Assembly (NCBI GenBank): GCA_904384225.1
Contig: CAJFJV010000013.1
Coordinates: 1-45,141, forward strand
From: an uncultured Oscillospiraceae bacterium
GTDB taxonomy: Bacteria > Bacillota > Clostridia > Oscillospirales > Ruminococcaceae
Direction of reading: 5' to 3'
Length of the DNA: 45,141 bases
Below, in pieces: positions 8,104 through 17,249 of the stretch (positions within the stretch are counted from its first letter, which is position 1; every line of letters begins with the position of its first letter). Under the pieces are notes generated by a model that was not told the DNA's origin, made no database searches, and was given only the letters and a program-made list of their open reading frames with translations. The translations under genes were made by a program, and so were the position numbers.

Positions 8104-8744
8104 TTATTCCATATGCGCTTTTGGAAGGCTCCACCGAAAATGTGCAGAAAGCCCACGGATAAAAATCACCCCTAAGGAACCGGCAGCCATGGCGCAAGCG
8201 TGTGACAAAGGCCATATCCAAATACAAACCAATGCACCAGCGAGAGATGCGCACGCATAAACATGCTTGTGCAGCACATAGGGCATATCCCCTGCCAAAA
8301 GATCCCTTATAATACCGCCGCCCACGCCGGTAACAACACCAACAAAGCACAGCAGGAATACCCCGCAGTTTTCAGAGTAAGAAAGGGCTGCTTCTACCCC
8401 GATAACCGTAAAAATGCCAAGGCCCACCGAATCCATCGCCAAAAGTGCATAGTCATAAACCCTCTGATATCGGCGGAACAGCCGCTGTGTCCACGGAATG
8501 AATACAATAACAGCTGTAATCGTAGCTGCCAGTGCATAAACAGGGTTTCGGAATGTTGCAGGCGGCGTGATGCCGAGCGTAATGTCCCGTATTATGCCGC
8601 CTCCTACCGCTGTGACCAGTCCCAAAATAATGACGCCGAACACATCCATATTTTTTTCATGGCAGTCATAGCACCGGAAGCGGCGAAGGCTACTGTTCCG
8701 GCAAGCTCCAAAAAAGTAATAAAATAATGCAATTTTATTTTCAC
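8104..8744 (-). pseudogene. TRIC/UPF0126 family membrane protein, frameshifted at an A7 run
   Basis: The family has two repeats of three membrane helices, each with a glycine-rich motif; both are here (AVGGGIIRD and GVGGGIIRD, each followed by a short acidic/proline loop). The downstream frame is intact, but the expected N-terminal helix (LELAGTVAFAASGAM) lies in another frame that starts at GTG 8744. The switch falls at seven A on the minus strand (8651-8657). One extra A, or a -1 slip, gives the family-typical MKKNMDVFGV. The GTG start also avoids overlap with recN, unlike the open frame reaching 8817. It may be a mutation, an assembly error or a slippage site. Translation from the internal ATG just after the run would give a truncated product. 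Confidence 0.8.
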
Positions 8745-8785
8745 CCCATACCACTTTGCCAAACAGCGAACGCCATCCTGTATTG

Positions 8786-10465
8786 TTATTCTGTACGGCC
8801 GGCTTTTCCAGCTTCAATCATCTGTCGTGCTGTTTCGCGCATGAGATCTGTAATCCGGTCGGTCGACATAATCCGTGCGATCTCATCAACCCGCTCCGTT
8901 TCATTAAGGGCAATCACATTGGTGAACGTCCGATTCCCGTCGTTTTCTTTCCGAATCAGGTACTGCGTATCTGCAAGAGCTGCAACCTGTGCTGAGTGGG
9001 TAACCGCCAGCACCTGACGATGATGCGCCGCCTGTTTTAATTTCAGCCCGATTTTTTGAGCGGCGCGTCCGCTTACTCCGGTATCTATTTCATCAAAAAT
9101 CATCGTTGGAATTTGATCGCGCTCTGCCAATGTATTCTTAACGGCAAGCATCATGCGGGAAAGCTCGCCGCCCGAAGCAATGCGGGCTATCGGCTTTGGC
9201 GGCTCCCCTATATTCGTTGAGATCAAAAATTCTACGCTATCCCTTCCATGCGGGCCCGGCTTTCCTTCTTCCATCGAAACGGAAAGCTTTACATTCGGCA
9301 TATCAAGAAAGCAAAGTTCCGCCTGCACTGTCTCAATAAAACGCGCCGCCGCCTTTTTCCGTGCAGCGGTAAGCTTTTCGGCCATCTGAAGCAGCTGCGG
9401 GTAGACCTTTGCCGCCTCAGCGTTTAGCTCGGCCAATTGTTTATCTGACAATTCAATCTGTGCAAGCTCTGTACGCGCCTGTTCTCCGCTTTGCATAACG
9501 TCTTCTTCTGTTGCGCCATACTTGCGCTTTAGGCGCCGGATCAGATCTAAACGGTTTTCAACCTGTTCAAGCTGCACAGGATCAAACTGCATCTCTTCGA
9601 GCAATGCATCCAACGTATCTCTCACGCTTTCCATTTCAGCCGACGCAGCCTCCAATCGTTCGGAAAGCTCTCCTACCCGGGGGGAATATTCCGCTGCATA
9701 GCCGCAATACTGTGCTGCGCTCTGTGCAAGTGAAAGCGCGCCGCCGTCCCCGTCTTCCCCATTTAGAAGCTGCCAAGCGCACTGAAGCGATTCCGCTATT
9801 TTCGCAGCATTGCGGTATTCTGCCCTGCGTTGGGCGAGCTGGGCCTCTTCATTCGGTAAAAGCGCCGCATTCTCAATTTCCTGTACCTGTTCGGACAACG
9901 CTTCGATTTTTCTTCCTTTTTCCTGCTCGTTCACTGTAAGCCTGCGGATTGCGCGCTTAAGTGAGAGCACCTTTCGATAGCACTCTTCATAACGGCTAAG
10001 CAGTTCTTCATGATCTCCATAACTATCCAAAATGGAAAGATGCCGCTCCGGCGCAAGCAATACCTGCGTTTCATGCTGCCCATGGATGTTGACAAGAAGA
10101 TCGCCCACTTCACGCAGGAATGACGCCGTCACCGGACGGCCCATCATGCGTGCAGTGCTCCTTCCATCCGCAAAGATCTCACGCGAAACGATAAGCGTAT
10201 CCTCTTCTATTTCCAATCCCGATTCCATGAGTTTTTGCCCGGCCAAAGGCGGTATTTCCGTAAACCGTGCGGCTATTACAGCCTTATCCGTACCGTGGCG
10301 AACCATTTCGCGCGAAGCCCGGCGCCCTAAAACGGCCCCCACCGCATCGATCACAATCGATTTGCCGGCGCCGGTCTCGCCCGTAAATACGTTTAAACCC
10401 GTATTCAGCCGGATTGACGTTTTCTCGATCACCGCAAGGTTTTCAATAAACAGTTCCGCCAGCAT
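8786..10465 (-). CDS. recN: DNA repair protein RecN
   Basis: RecN is an SMC-like ATPase that acts early in double-strand break repair. The 559-residue length is typical. Walker A GETGAGKS is at 29-36, a long central coiled coil spans roughly 150-370, the ABC signature SGGELSR is near 432 and Walker B IFDEIDTG follows. It lies six bases after argR on the same strand, the same order as in Bacillus (ahrC-recN), and is the last or next-to-last gene of the asp23-recN run. No LexA-type operator was recognised in front of it. Confidence 0.97.
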   Translation of the reverse strand: MLAELFIENLAVIEKTSIRLNTGLNVFTGETGAGKSIVIDAVGAVLGRRASREMVRHGTDKAVIAARFTEIPPLAGQKLMESGLEIEEDTLIVSREIFADGRSTARMMGRPVTASFLREVGDLLVNIHGQHETQVLLAPERHLSILDSYGDHEELLSRYEECYRKVLSLKRAIRRLTVNEQEKGRKIEALSEQVQEIENAALLPNEEAQLAQRRAEYRNAAKIAESLQCAWQLLNGEDGDGGALSLAQSAAQYCGYAAEYSPRVGELSERLEAASAEMESVRDTLDALLEEMQFDPVQLEQVENRLDLIRRLKRKYGATEEDVMQSGEQARTELAQIELSDKQLAELNAEAAKVYPQLLQMAEKLTAARKKAAARFIETVQAELCFLDMPNVKLSVSMEEGKPGPHGRDSVEFLISTNIGEPPKPIARIASGGELSRMMLAVKNTLAERDQIPTMIFDEIDTGVSGRAAQKIGLKLKQAAHHRQVLAVTHSAQVAALADTQYLIRKENDGNRTFTNVIALNETERVDEIARIMSTDRITDLMRETARQMIEAGKAGRTE

Positions 10466-10471
10466 ATCCTC

Positions 10472-10924
10472 TTACCTTCCTATCATATCTGTGATCTTTT
10501 GTACAAGCTGTGCCGCCTGTTCGCTGTCTCTTGTCAGAATAAACACGGTATCATCTCCCGCAAGCGTACCGATAACTCCCTCAAATTCCATTTTATCGAT
10601 AGCCGCACATGCGGCGTTTCCCATACCGGTATGGCATTTTACCGCCACGATATTCTGTCCATAATCGACTGATACAACCGTCTCTATAAAAATAGCCCGA
10701 TATTTCACTGTCCGCGGGCTTGCCTCCTGCGCCTTCTGCGCATAGCAATACTTCCCGTCCGGCATAAGGCTTTTGATCAGATCCAAACTTTTGATATCGC
10801 GGGATACCGTTGCCTGTGTTACGGTAAAACCATATTCTCTAAGCTTTTCCTGCAGGCCTTCTTGTGTACAAATTTTATTTTCCGCAATGATTTTAAGAAT
10901 CGTCTCCTGCCGTTTTGTTTTCAT
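10472..10924 (-). CDS. argR: arginine repressor
   Basis: ArgR/AhrC senses arginine as a hexamer and represses arginine synthesis. The 150-residue protein has the N-terminal winged helix (about 1-70, with a serine-rich recognition helix QATVSRDIK) and the C-terminal hexamerisation and arginine-binding domain with GTLAGDDT near 115-125. It sits between nadK and recN as in related Clostridia. It could link arginine supply to the arginine-consuming polyamine operon in the same window, but I saw no clear ARG box near speD. Confidence 0.96.
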   Translation of the reverse strand: MKTKRQETILKIIAENKICTQEGLQEKLREYGFTVTQATVSRDIKSLDLIKSLMPDGKYCYAQKAQEASPRTVKYRAIFIETVVSVDYGQNIVAVKCHTGMGNAACAAIDKMEFEGVIGTLAGDDTVFILTRDSEQAAQLVQKITDMIGR

Positions 10925-10939
10925 AACACGCCTCCGGAT

Positions 10940-11785
10940 CTATATTTTAAACTTTCTTCGCAGCGTTTCATAAAACCCGCCTTCGTTCAAGGAAAGTAAA
11001 CGGAGCCGTTTTTCACTCCTGCTCACTTCTACATAATCCCCAGCATTCAAACGCGCGCCCTGGTCCCCGTCAACCGTAAGATAAACAGAAGACCTGCTTT
11101 GCGGCGAGGGCTGCACAAACAACACCTTTTCCGCTGAAAACAACACCGGCCTTGCCGACAGGGAATGCGGAGAGATTGCCGTAACACCAATGCAATCAAC
11201 CGACGGCTCAATTACCGGCCCCCCGGCGCTTAAAGCGTACGCAGTTGATCCGGTCGGCGTTGAAAGGATGATCCCATCCGCCCGGAATGCAATTGGCTCA
11301 GCTTCTCCACAGGAAAGATCTACATCAATCATACGGGAAAGCCCGCCGTTTGACACCACAATATCATTGAGTGCAAGGTATCTTCCCGACGTTCCGCCCG
11401 CATGGTGCACACAGTCAAGCATCATCCTTGTATCTGTTTTATAATCGCCGGACATCAGACGGGAAAGCGAGAAAAGCTGTTCTGCCTCAATCCCTGTCAT
11501 AAAGCCAAGTCTTCCGGCATTTACGCCAAGCATCGGCTTATCGTAACGGACAGCGTCTTTTGCACAGTGCAGCATGGTTCCATCGCCGCCTATAGCTATC
11601 AGCACATCACACCGGCGCAGCCCTTCTTCCTTTGAAACAAGCTGTACGTCCTTGGCATCCACCAAAGCGGAAAACTGCGGCTCAATGAAAACAACCGCAC
11701 CGCAGGAAGCCAAAACCGAAGCCGATTTTTTTGTACAAAACGGTGCGTTTTCTTTTTCCAGATTCGGCATCAGGAATACCTGCAT
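10940..11785 (-). CDS. nadK: NAD kinase
   Basis: NadK phosphorylates NAD to NADP. The signature GGDGT is at 66-70, followed by the family motif NAGRLGFMT, and PTGSTAYALSAGGP is in the second half. The length of 281 residues is normal. The ATG follows the end of tlyA by seven bases with AAGGA about 13 bases upstream, a slightly long spacing. Gene order tlyA-nadK-argR-recN is common in Firmicutes. Confidence 0.95.
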   Translation of the reverse strand: MQVFLMPNLEKENAPFCTKKSASVLASCGAVVFIEPQFSALVDAKDVQLVSKEEGLRRCDVLIAIGGDGTMLHCAKDAVRYDKPMLGVNAGRLGFMTGIEAEQLFSLSRLMSGDYKTDTRMMLDCVHHAGGTSGRYLALNDIVVSNGGLSRMIDVDLSCGEAEPIAFRADGIILSTPTGSTAYALSAGGPVIEPSVDCIGVTAISPHSLSARPVLFSAEKVLFVQPSPQSRSSVYLTVDGDQGARLNAGDYVEVSRSEKRLRLLSLNEGGFYETLRRKFKI

Positions 11786-11792
11786 CTGTAAA

Positions 11793-12611
11793 TCACCGTC
11801 CTTCGTCGTTCAGTTCTGCATGAGAACGGCAAACCATTTCCTCTACGCTTTCAAAAGGGATGGAAGGTTCTCTTTCTTTTGAAATATAAAATAAATATTC
11901 AATATTCCCCTGCGGCCCTTTAATTGGCGAAAACGTTGCGCCCAACAGCCTCATGGGGAGCGTCTCTAAAAAGTCGTATATCTTACGGCAGACCTCAATA
12001 TGTACCGTCAAATCGCGTACTACGCCCTTTTTCCCGACTTTGCCTTTACCCGCTTCAAATTGCGGCTTGACAAGAAGAAGGGCTGTCCCTCCCGGTTTCA
12101 TCAGCCCATATAAAACCGGAAGCACCAATGTCAAAGAAATAAATGATACATCTACTGAAGCGAAATCTAACTTTTCCGGGATCTGTTCGCACGTAACGTA
12201 TCGGATATTCGTCCGCTCCATATTAACGACACGCGCATCGTTGCGAAGCGGCCACGCCAGCTGTCCATACCCGACATCTACCGCATAGACCTTCTGTGCG
12301 CCATTTTGCAGCATACAGTCGGTAAACCCGCCCGTAGAGGCGCCAATATCCATACATATGCACCCATCCAGCTTTAAGCCGTACAAGTGCATCGCCTTTT
12401 CAAGCTTTAAACCGCCGCGGCTTACATATTTCATCTGCGTGCCGGCCTTCAAACGGATTACAGCATCTACCGCAACGGAAGCGCCCGCCTTATCACACCG
12501 CTCATCGTCCACCAGGACGTCACCCGCCATAATCAGTGCGCGCGCTTTTTCACGGCTTTGTGCAAGGCCGCGTTCATACAACAAGACATCAAGCCGCTTT
12601 TTTTCACTCAT
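11793..12611 (-). CDS. tlyA: TlyA family rRNA (cytidine-2'-O)-methyltransferase
   Basis: TlyA methylates rRNA ribose positions; older annotations call it hemolysin. An N-terminal S4 RNA-binding domain covers about 6-60 and an FtsJ-like Rossmann methyltransferase follows, with the AdoMet motif DIGASTGGF at 88-96 and VKPQFE later. From ATG 12611 it has 272 residues. A TTG nine bases upstream is in frame, but GGGAGG spaced nine bases before the ATG decides the start. It overlaps the end of dxs by eight bases, suggesting coupled translation. Confidence 0.94.
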   Translation of the reverse strand: MSEKKRLDVLLYERGLAQSREKARALIMAGDVLVDDERCDKAGASVAVDAVIRLKAGTQMKYVSRGGLKLEKAMHLYGLKLDGCICMDIGASTGGFTDCMLQNGAQKVYAVDVGYGQLAWPLRNDARVVNMERTNIRYVTCEQIPEKLDFASVDVSFISLTLVLPVLYGLMKPGGTALLLVKPQFEAGKGKVGKKGVVRDLTVHIEVCRKIYDFLETLPMRLLGATFSPIKGPQGNIEYLFYISKEREPSIPFESVEEMVCRSHAELNDEGR

Positions 12612-14442
12612 CCTGAACAACCTCCCGATTCAGTATATCACGGATCGCAGCGGCATTCAGGCCAAGTCCTGCCAAAAGCGACGGGACGTCGCCATGCCCT
12701 ACAAATCGGTTCCGAATTGCCAGCACCTGATATTTCCCTGAAAATCCGTTTTCAACAAGAAGGCTTCCCACCTGCTGTCCAATTCCGCCATTATAGATCC
12801 CTTCTTCAGCAAATACAACGCGACGGTATCGCATGAAAATTGGAAGGAGCCTCGGGCTTAACGGCGTAATTTTCGTGAGCTTCAGCAGCGAAACCGGACA
12901 TTTTGCCCCATCCGCCGCCTGTATGCACTCTGAAAAAAGCCTGCCGTAAGAGATGAGCAGCGTATCACCGCCCCGGTCTTCATACGAAAAGTCGTCGGAT
13001 ACCGGCAGTTTATGGCGTCTCTGGTCGCCGCCGCGGGGATAGCGGACCGCGATGACACCGGTATCGCAAAACAGTGCCTTTTCCATGCAAAGGCGCAGTT
13101 CATCGTATCCTTCCGGCGAATATACCGTTATCTGCGGTATTTGCGATAAAAAGGCAGCGTCAAACACCCCTTGGTGCGTTTCCCCATCTTCCCCTACAAG
13201 ACCCGCGCGGTCTATACAAAGCACCGTATGCCGCCTGTCGATAGCAAGATCATGCAGAATTTGGTCATAGGCGCGCTGTAAAAAGCTTGAATATACACAA
13301 AACACCGGTATCATACCGCACGACGCCAAGCCGCCGGCAAAGGTAACCGCATGCTCTTCTGCAATACCGACGTCAAAAAAACGCTCCGGATATGCTGCGG
13401 CAAAACGCTGCAGACCCGTCCCATATTTCATTGCCGCCGTAATAGCACAGATACGCGGGTCACGGCCGGCAAATTCACTTAATGCCGCACCCATTTCATC
13501 TGAATAAGAAGACTGCCCCGAGCGGCTTTTTTCAGGCGATACCGCATGATAGGCTCCGGGGTTCTCTTCCGCCTCGCGGCACCCCTTCCCCTTTACCGTC
13601 TCTATCTGTACCACTACCGGGGAAGCCAGCTCCTTTGCGTGTGTCAGGGCATGCGACAATTCTTTTAAGTCGTGTCCATCCACTGGGCCAATGTATTGAA
13701 ACCCCATATCTTCAAAAAAAGTCGAAGGGTATAGCATGCTCTTAAGCAGCGACTTGCTCCGCTTTAGCCAACTGCGAAGCGGTTCACCGATCAATGGCAG
13801 ATGATGCAGAAAAGCGTCCACATTATGCTTCATCCTAAGATAACCGGGTTTTGAACGAAGCACAGCCAAATATTTCGCAAAGGCCCCCACATTTTTGGAA
13901 ATGGACATATCATTGTGGTTTAGTATGATAATCAGACGTGTGCGGCTCCGCCCTGCATTGTTGAGCGCTTCATAAGCTTCACCGCCGGTCAGTGCCCCAT
14001 CGCCGATTACTGCGACGGTATAGTCCGTCCTTTTTTGTAAAAGCGCTGCTTCTGCAATGCCAAGCGCCGCAGAGATCGACGTAGAAGCGTGGCCTGCAAC
14101 AAACGCGTCATACGGGCTTTCCGTCGGACGCGGGAACCCCGAAATGCCGCCAATCTGGCGCAGCCGCTCAAACCCGCCTTTCCTCCCGGTCAGCAGTTTA
14201 TGCGTATAAGCCTGATGCCCCACATCGAATACAATCCGATCCTCCGGCAGAGAAAAAACGCGGTGCAGCACCACGGTCAGTTCCACCACGCCCAGATTGG
14301 ACGCCAGATGCCCGCCCGTCTTTTTTACTGTATCAATTAAAAACGACCGGATTTCTTCACAAAGCGCCGGAAGCTCGTCTTCCCGCAGGGCCTGAACATC
14401 AGACGGCGACCGTATTCCGTCAAGAAGCGCATATTGTTTCAT
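12604..14442 (-). CDS. dxs: 1-deoxy-D-xylulose-5-phosphate synthase
   Basis: DXS condenses pyruvate and glyceraldehyde 3-phosphate, the entry step of the MEP isoprenoid pathway. The thiamine-diphosphate motif GDGALTGG begins at 147, the catalytic glutamate is in IAEEHAVTF and the transketolase C-terminal domain is complete. From ATG 14442 it has 612 residues, as expected. The frame remains open to a TTG at 14484, but that would overlap the upstream gene and the N-terminus MKQYALLDGI matches the family. It lies close to ispA, so precursor supply and chain elongation are encoded together. Confidence 0.97.
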   Translation of the reverse strand: MKQYALLDGIRSPSDVQALREDELPALCEEIRSFLIDTVKKTGGHLASNLGVVELTVVLHRVFSLPEDRIVFDVGHQAYTHKLLTGRKGGFERLRQIGGISGFPRPTESPYDAFVAGHASTSISAALGIAEAALLQKRTDYTVAVIGDGALTGGEAYEALNNAGRSRTRLIIILNHNDMSISKNVGAFAKYLAVLRSKPGYLRMKHNVDAFLHHLPLIGEPLRSWLKRSKSLLKSMLYPSTFFEDMGFQYIGPVDGHDLKELSHALTHAKELASPVVVQIETVKGKGCREAEENPGAYHAVSPEKSRSGQSSYSDEMGAALSEFAGRDPRICAITAAMKYGTGLQRFAAAYPERFFDVGIAEEHAVTFAGGLASCGMIPVFCVYSSFLQRAYDQILHDLAIDRRHTVLCIDRAGLVGEDGETHQGVFDAAFLSQIPQITVYSPEGYDELRLCMEKALFCDTGVIAVRYPRGGDQRRHKLPVSDDFSYEDRGGDTLLISYGRLFSECIQAADGAKCPVSLLKLTKITPLSPRLLPIFMRYRRVVFAEEGIYNGGIGQQVGSLLVENGFSGKYQVLAIRNRFVGHGDVPSLLAGLGLNAAAIRDILNREVVQDE

Positions 14443-14461
14443 CCTGATTCCCGCCCCCTGA

Positions 14462-14917
14462 TCACATTGGGACCACAAGAGCAATCAGAATTCCAAGAAG
14501 TGCGCCGCCAAGTACTTCAAACGGCGTATGGCCCAAAAATTCTTTGAGCTCCCGATTGTTCTTCGGCTTATAGCTAACCCCTGTCGCGCCGCGGCGCACC
14601 ATCATATTGATAACCTTCGCATGTTCTCCTGCCGCACGCCGCACACCCATTGCGTCATACATTACAATTGCTGCAAGCAAAAAGGAGATCGCAAAAAGAG
14701 GGGAGGCAAATCCGACGCTTTTAGAAATGGCAATCGTCATTGCAGATACAGAGGCCGAGTGGGCACTGGGCATGCCGCCCGCCCCCACCATGCGCTCCAT
14801 ACGCAGCTTTTTTGTTTTGATCAAGTGCAGGATGGTTTTAAGCGCCTGCGCACAAAACCACGCAAGCAGCGCTACATTCAGCACGTAGTTTGAGAGCAAT
14901 GCTCTGATGGTACTCAT
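14462..14917 (-). CDS. divergent PAP2 family (DUF212, YuiD-like) membrane protein
   Basis: The 151-residue protein has the conserved GGMPSAHSA motif and the later YDAMGVRRAAGEHA and LGHTPFEVLGG motifs of the DivPAP family, related to PAP2 lipid phosphatases. About four hydrophobic segments suggest an integral membrane protein. ATG 14917 was chosen because GGAGGATTGTT precedes it; the longer open frame would run into ispA. Its place between ispA and dxs suggests, but does not prove, a role in polyprenyl-phosphate metabolism. Confidence 0.88.
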   Translation of the reverse strand: MSTIRALLSNYVLNVALLAWFCAQALKTILHLIKTKKLRMERMVGAGGMPSAHSASVSAMTIAISKSVGFASPLFAISFLLAAIVMYDAMGVRRAAGEHAKVINMMVRRGATGVSYKPKNNRELKEFLGHTPFEVLGGALLGILIALVVPM

Positions 14918-14933
14918 AACAATCCTCCGAGGG

Positions 14934-15827
14934 TCATTTTCTGCGCAGAAGCAGGCTTTCGGTAAGCGCCCGCAAAAAGCCGCTGTCCGGCAGCCCGCTG
15001 AGCGCCTGCAAAGCACGGCCGGTATATTCTTCCGCCAGTGCCTGTGCGCCGTCCAACGTAAGAAGTGAGACAAACGTATGTTTTCCAGACGCAGCGTCGC
15101 TTCCTACCGGTTTTCCAAGCTCTTCTTCGTCCCCTGTTACGTCTAAAATATCATCTATAATTTGAAATGCGACACCCAAGTGCCGGGCGTACTCTCCGGC
15201 CATACGGATTTCCCCGTCCGAAGCGCCCGCAATGACAGCTCCCATCCGGCATGCCGCCTCTAAAAGTGCAGAAGTCTTCAGCATATCGGTCTGTGTCAGG
15301 GTTTCAGCTGTCACCGTTTCGCATTCGTTTGCAAGATCCATTATCTGGCCGCCGATCATCCCGTCCATTCCCGCTTTTTGTGCAAGTTCAAAGCACGCGC
15401 GCAGGCAACGCGCTGTATCGGCTCCGGTCTGAGCCGGCGCCTGTGCGATCGTCCAAAAAGCCAGCGTCAAAAGCCCGTCGCCGGCCAAAAGCGCCGTCGC
15501 CTCGCCAAATTTCTTGTGGCAGGAAGGGCGTCCTCTGCGGTAATCGTCATCGTCCATACAGGGCAGATCGTCGTGAATTAAGCTGTAGGTGTGAATCATT
15601 TCTACTGCGCATGCAAGGGGCAGCGCCTGTTCATAAACGCCGCCAAATAACTCGGCAAACGCGACGCACAAAACAGGACGGATCCGTTTTCCTCCTGCAT
15701 TTGCAGAATAGGCCATCGCTTCTTTCAGCGTATCATATGGGCTACCATGCTTTTTAAGACTCTGCGCAAGATATCTCTGCACATCTTCCGCAATTTTATG
15801 GATTTTCTCCTCATATTCCTGTTTCAT
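14934..15827 (-). CDS. ispA: farnesyl/geranylgeranyl diphosphate synthase
   Basis: This 297-residue short-chain trans-prenyltransferase elongates isoprenoid diphosphates. The first aspartate-rich motif, DDLPCMDDD, is at 86-94 and the second, DDILD, at 225-229. GGKRIRP (45-51) binds diphosphate. The extra residues inside the first motif are typical of bacterial farnesyl diphosphate synthases. It overlaps the end of xseB by 17 bases, as in many Firmicutes (xseB-ispA). Exact chain length is not certain from sequence. Confidence 0.95.
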   Translation of the reverse strand: MKQEYEEKIHKIAEDVQRYLAQSLKKHGSPYDTLKEAMAYSANAGGKRIRPVLCVAFAELFGGVYEQALPLACAVEMIHTYSLIHDDLPCMDDDDYRRGRPSCHKKFGEATALLAGDGLLTLAFWTIAQAPAQTGADTARCLRACFELAQKAGMDGMIGGQIMDLANECETVTAETLTQTDMLKTSALLEAACRMGAVIAGASDGEIRMAGEYARHLGVAFQIIDDILDVTGDEEELGKPVGSDAASGKHTFVSLLTLDGAQALAEEYTGRALQALSGLPDSGFLRALTESLLLRRK

Positions 15828-16032
15828 CGGCTGCCTCTTTCAATTCTTCTATTTTAAGCGACGCATCCTTCAGCTTTTTCGTACAGAAAGCGGTCAGGCG
15901 AACGCCTTCTTCATAAAGCTTCATGGATTCTTCAAGAGGAAGCGTACCGCTTTCCAGCTGTTTTACAAGCTGCTCAAGCTGTGCTACCGCCTGTTCAAAC
16001 GTCAGCTGCTCTTCTGTTTTTTTGGTCGTCAC
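15811..16032 (-). CDS. xseB: exodeoxyribonuclease VII small subunit
   Basis: The 73-residue protein matches the XseB family in length and pattern: LTFEQAVAQLEQLVKQLESGTLPLEE-type helix, then a YEEGV motif near the middle. It associates with XseA in the single-strand-specific exonuclease VII. The start is GTG, which overlaps the stop of xseA in a GTGA arrangement, so the two subunits are translationally coupled. Confidence 0.95.
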   Translation of the reverse strand: MTTKKTEEQLTFEQAVAQLEQLVKQLESGTLPLEESMKLYEEGVRLTAFCTKKLKDASLKIEELKEAADETGI

Positions 16033-17249
16033 TTCGTTTCCGCCTTCCGTTTTATCTGTTGTATCACGCTCAAGAAGGAACCATCCGGCAAAATGGTTTC
16101 AATCAGCGCCCCCGGCAAAAGCTCTCCCACTGAACGGACAATATCCTCATGCTCGTCCCTTGTGATGGAGTAGCCGCGCGTCAATACTGCCAAAGGGCTC
16201 ATTGCCTCCAACGCAGATGCCGCTTTGGCCAGCTGCTCTTCCTTTCGGCGCAAGCTGTTGCCTATCCCAAGCCCAAGCCTTGTCCGCAGTGAAACAAGCA
16301 CTTCATTTTCCCTTTTGATTTTCTCTTCCGGCGACAGCGCCGCAAGCCGGGCGGCAAGCCCGGAAAGCTTCGTCTCACATCCAAGCACCTGCGCCGCTAG
16401 AAGCTTATCAAGCCGTTCCTTCTCGCCCTCCAATTTAAGCAGCAGATTTTGCCCGTCCGGTGTGCACAATTCCGCGGCTGCCGACGGCGTCGGCGCGCGC
16501 AGATCTGCCACAAAGTCCAAAATCGTAAAATCGATTTCATGTCCGACTGCTGAAACGACCGGAACAGGTGAGTCATAAGCGGCCCGCGCCACGGCTTCGT
16601 CATTAAAAGCCCATAAATCCTCCATTGATCCGCCGCCGCGTCCGACAATCAATACATCGATCCCAGGATACTTGCCGGCAGCACGGATCCCCGCCGTAAT
16701 GGACGCAGACGCCTCTTCTCCCTGCACCAGCGCTGGGAAAAGTACAACCGTCGCGATCGGATAGCGCCTTTTTAAGATGTTGAGAATATCCTGAAAAGCA
16801 GCGCCGGTTTTCGACGTAACAACGCCGATTTTTTGTGGATAGCGCGGCAGCGGACGTTTATGCGCGGGGTCAAACAATCCTTCCTTTTGCAGCTTCTCCT
16901 TGCGCTGTTCAAATGCAAGATAGAGCTCTCCAATCCCATCCGGCTGCATGGTTTCACAGTACAGCTGGTATACGCCGTCGCGCTCATAAACCTGCACGGA
17001 TCCCGTCACAATGACGTTCATCCCGTCTTCCGGCGTAAAACGCACGCGCATAGCACTTTGCCGGAACATCACGGCGCGGATCGAACAAGCTTCATCCTTT
17101 AACGTAAAGTAGAAGTGGCTGCTTTTGGAGTGACACTTAAAATTGGAAAGCTCGCCCTTGACCGTCAGCCCGGAAAGCTTTGGGTCAAGCGAGAGCTTTG
17201 CTTTCACGTAGCGATTCAGTTGCGAAACCGTTACCGCTTGTCTGTTCAT
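16029..17249 (-). CDS. xseA: exodeoxyribonuclease VII large subunit
   Basis: XseA is the catalytic subunit of exonuclease VII, which degrades single-stranded DNA in both directions. An N-terminal OB-fold (about 1-100) is followed by the nuclease domain with GVVTSKTGAA (142-151) and GRGGGS (203-208), then a C-terminal coiled coil. The length of 406 residues is normal. It overlaps the upstream Kae1-like gene by four bases. Confidence 0.96.
   Translation of the reverse strand: MNRQAVTVSQLNRYVKAKLSLDPKLSGLTVKGELSNFKCHSKSSHFYFTLKDEACSIRAVMFRQSAMRVRFTPEDGMNVIVTGSVQVYERDGVYQLYCETMQPDGIGELYLAFEQRKEKLQKEGLFDPAHKRPLPRYPQKIGVVTSKTGAAFQDILNILKRRYPIATVVLFPALVQGEEASASITAGIRAAGKYPGIDVLIVGRGGGSMEDLWAFNDEAVARAAYDSPVPVVSAVGHEIDFTILDFVADLRAPTPSAAAELCTPDGQNLLLKLEGEKERLDKLLAAQVLGCETKLSGLAARLAALSPEEKIKRENEVLVSLRTRLGLGIGNSLRRKEEQLAKAASALEAMSPLAVLTRGYSITRDEHEDIVRSVGELLPGALIETILPDGSFLSVIQQIKRKAETK

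Noticed and set aside
8745-8817. N-terminal extension of the TRIC open frame
   Set aside because: It would overlap the end of recN and lacks the family N-terminus, which is present in another frame starting at 8744.
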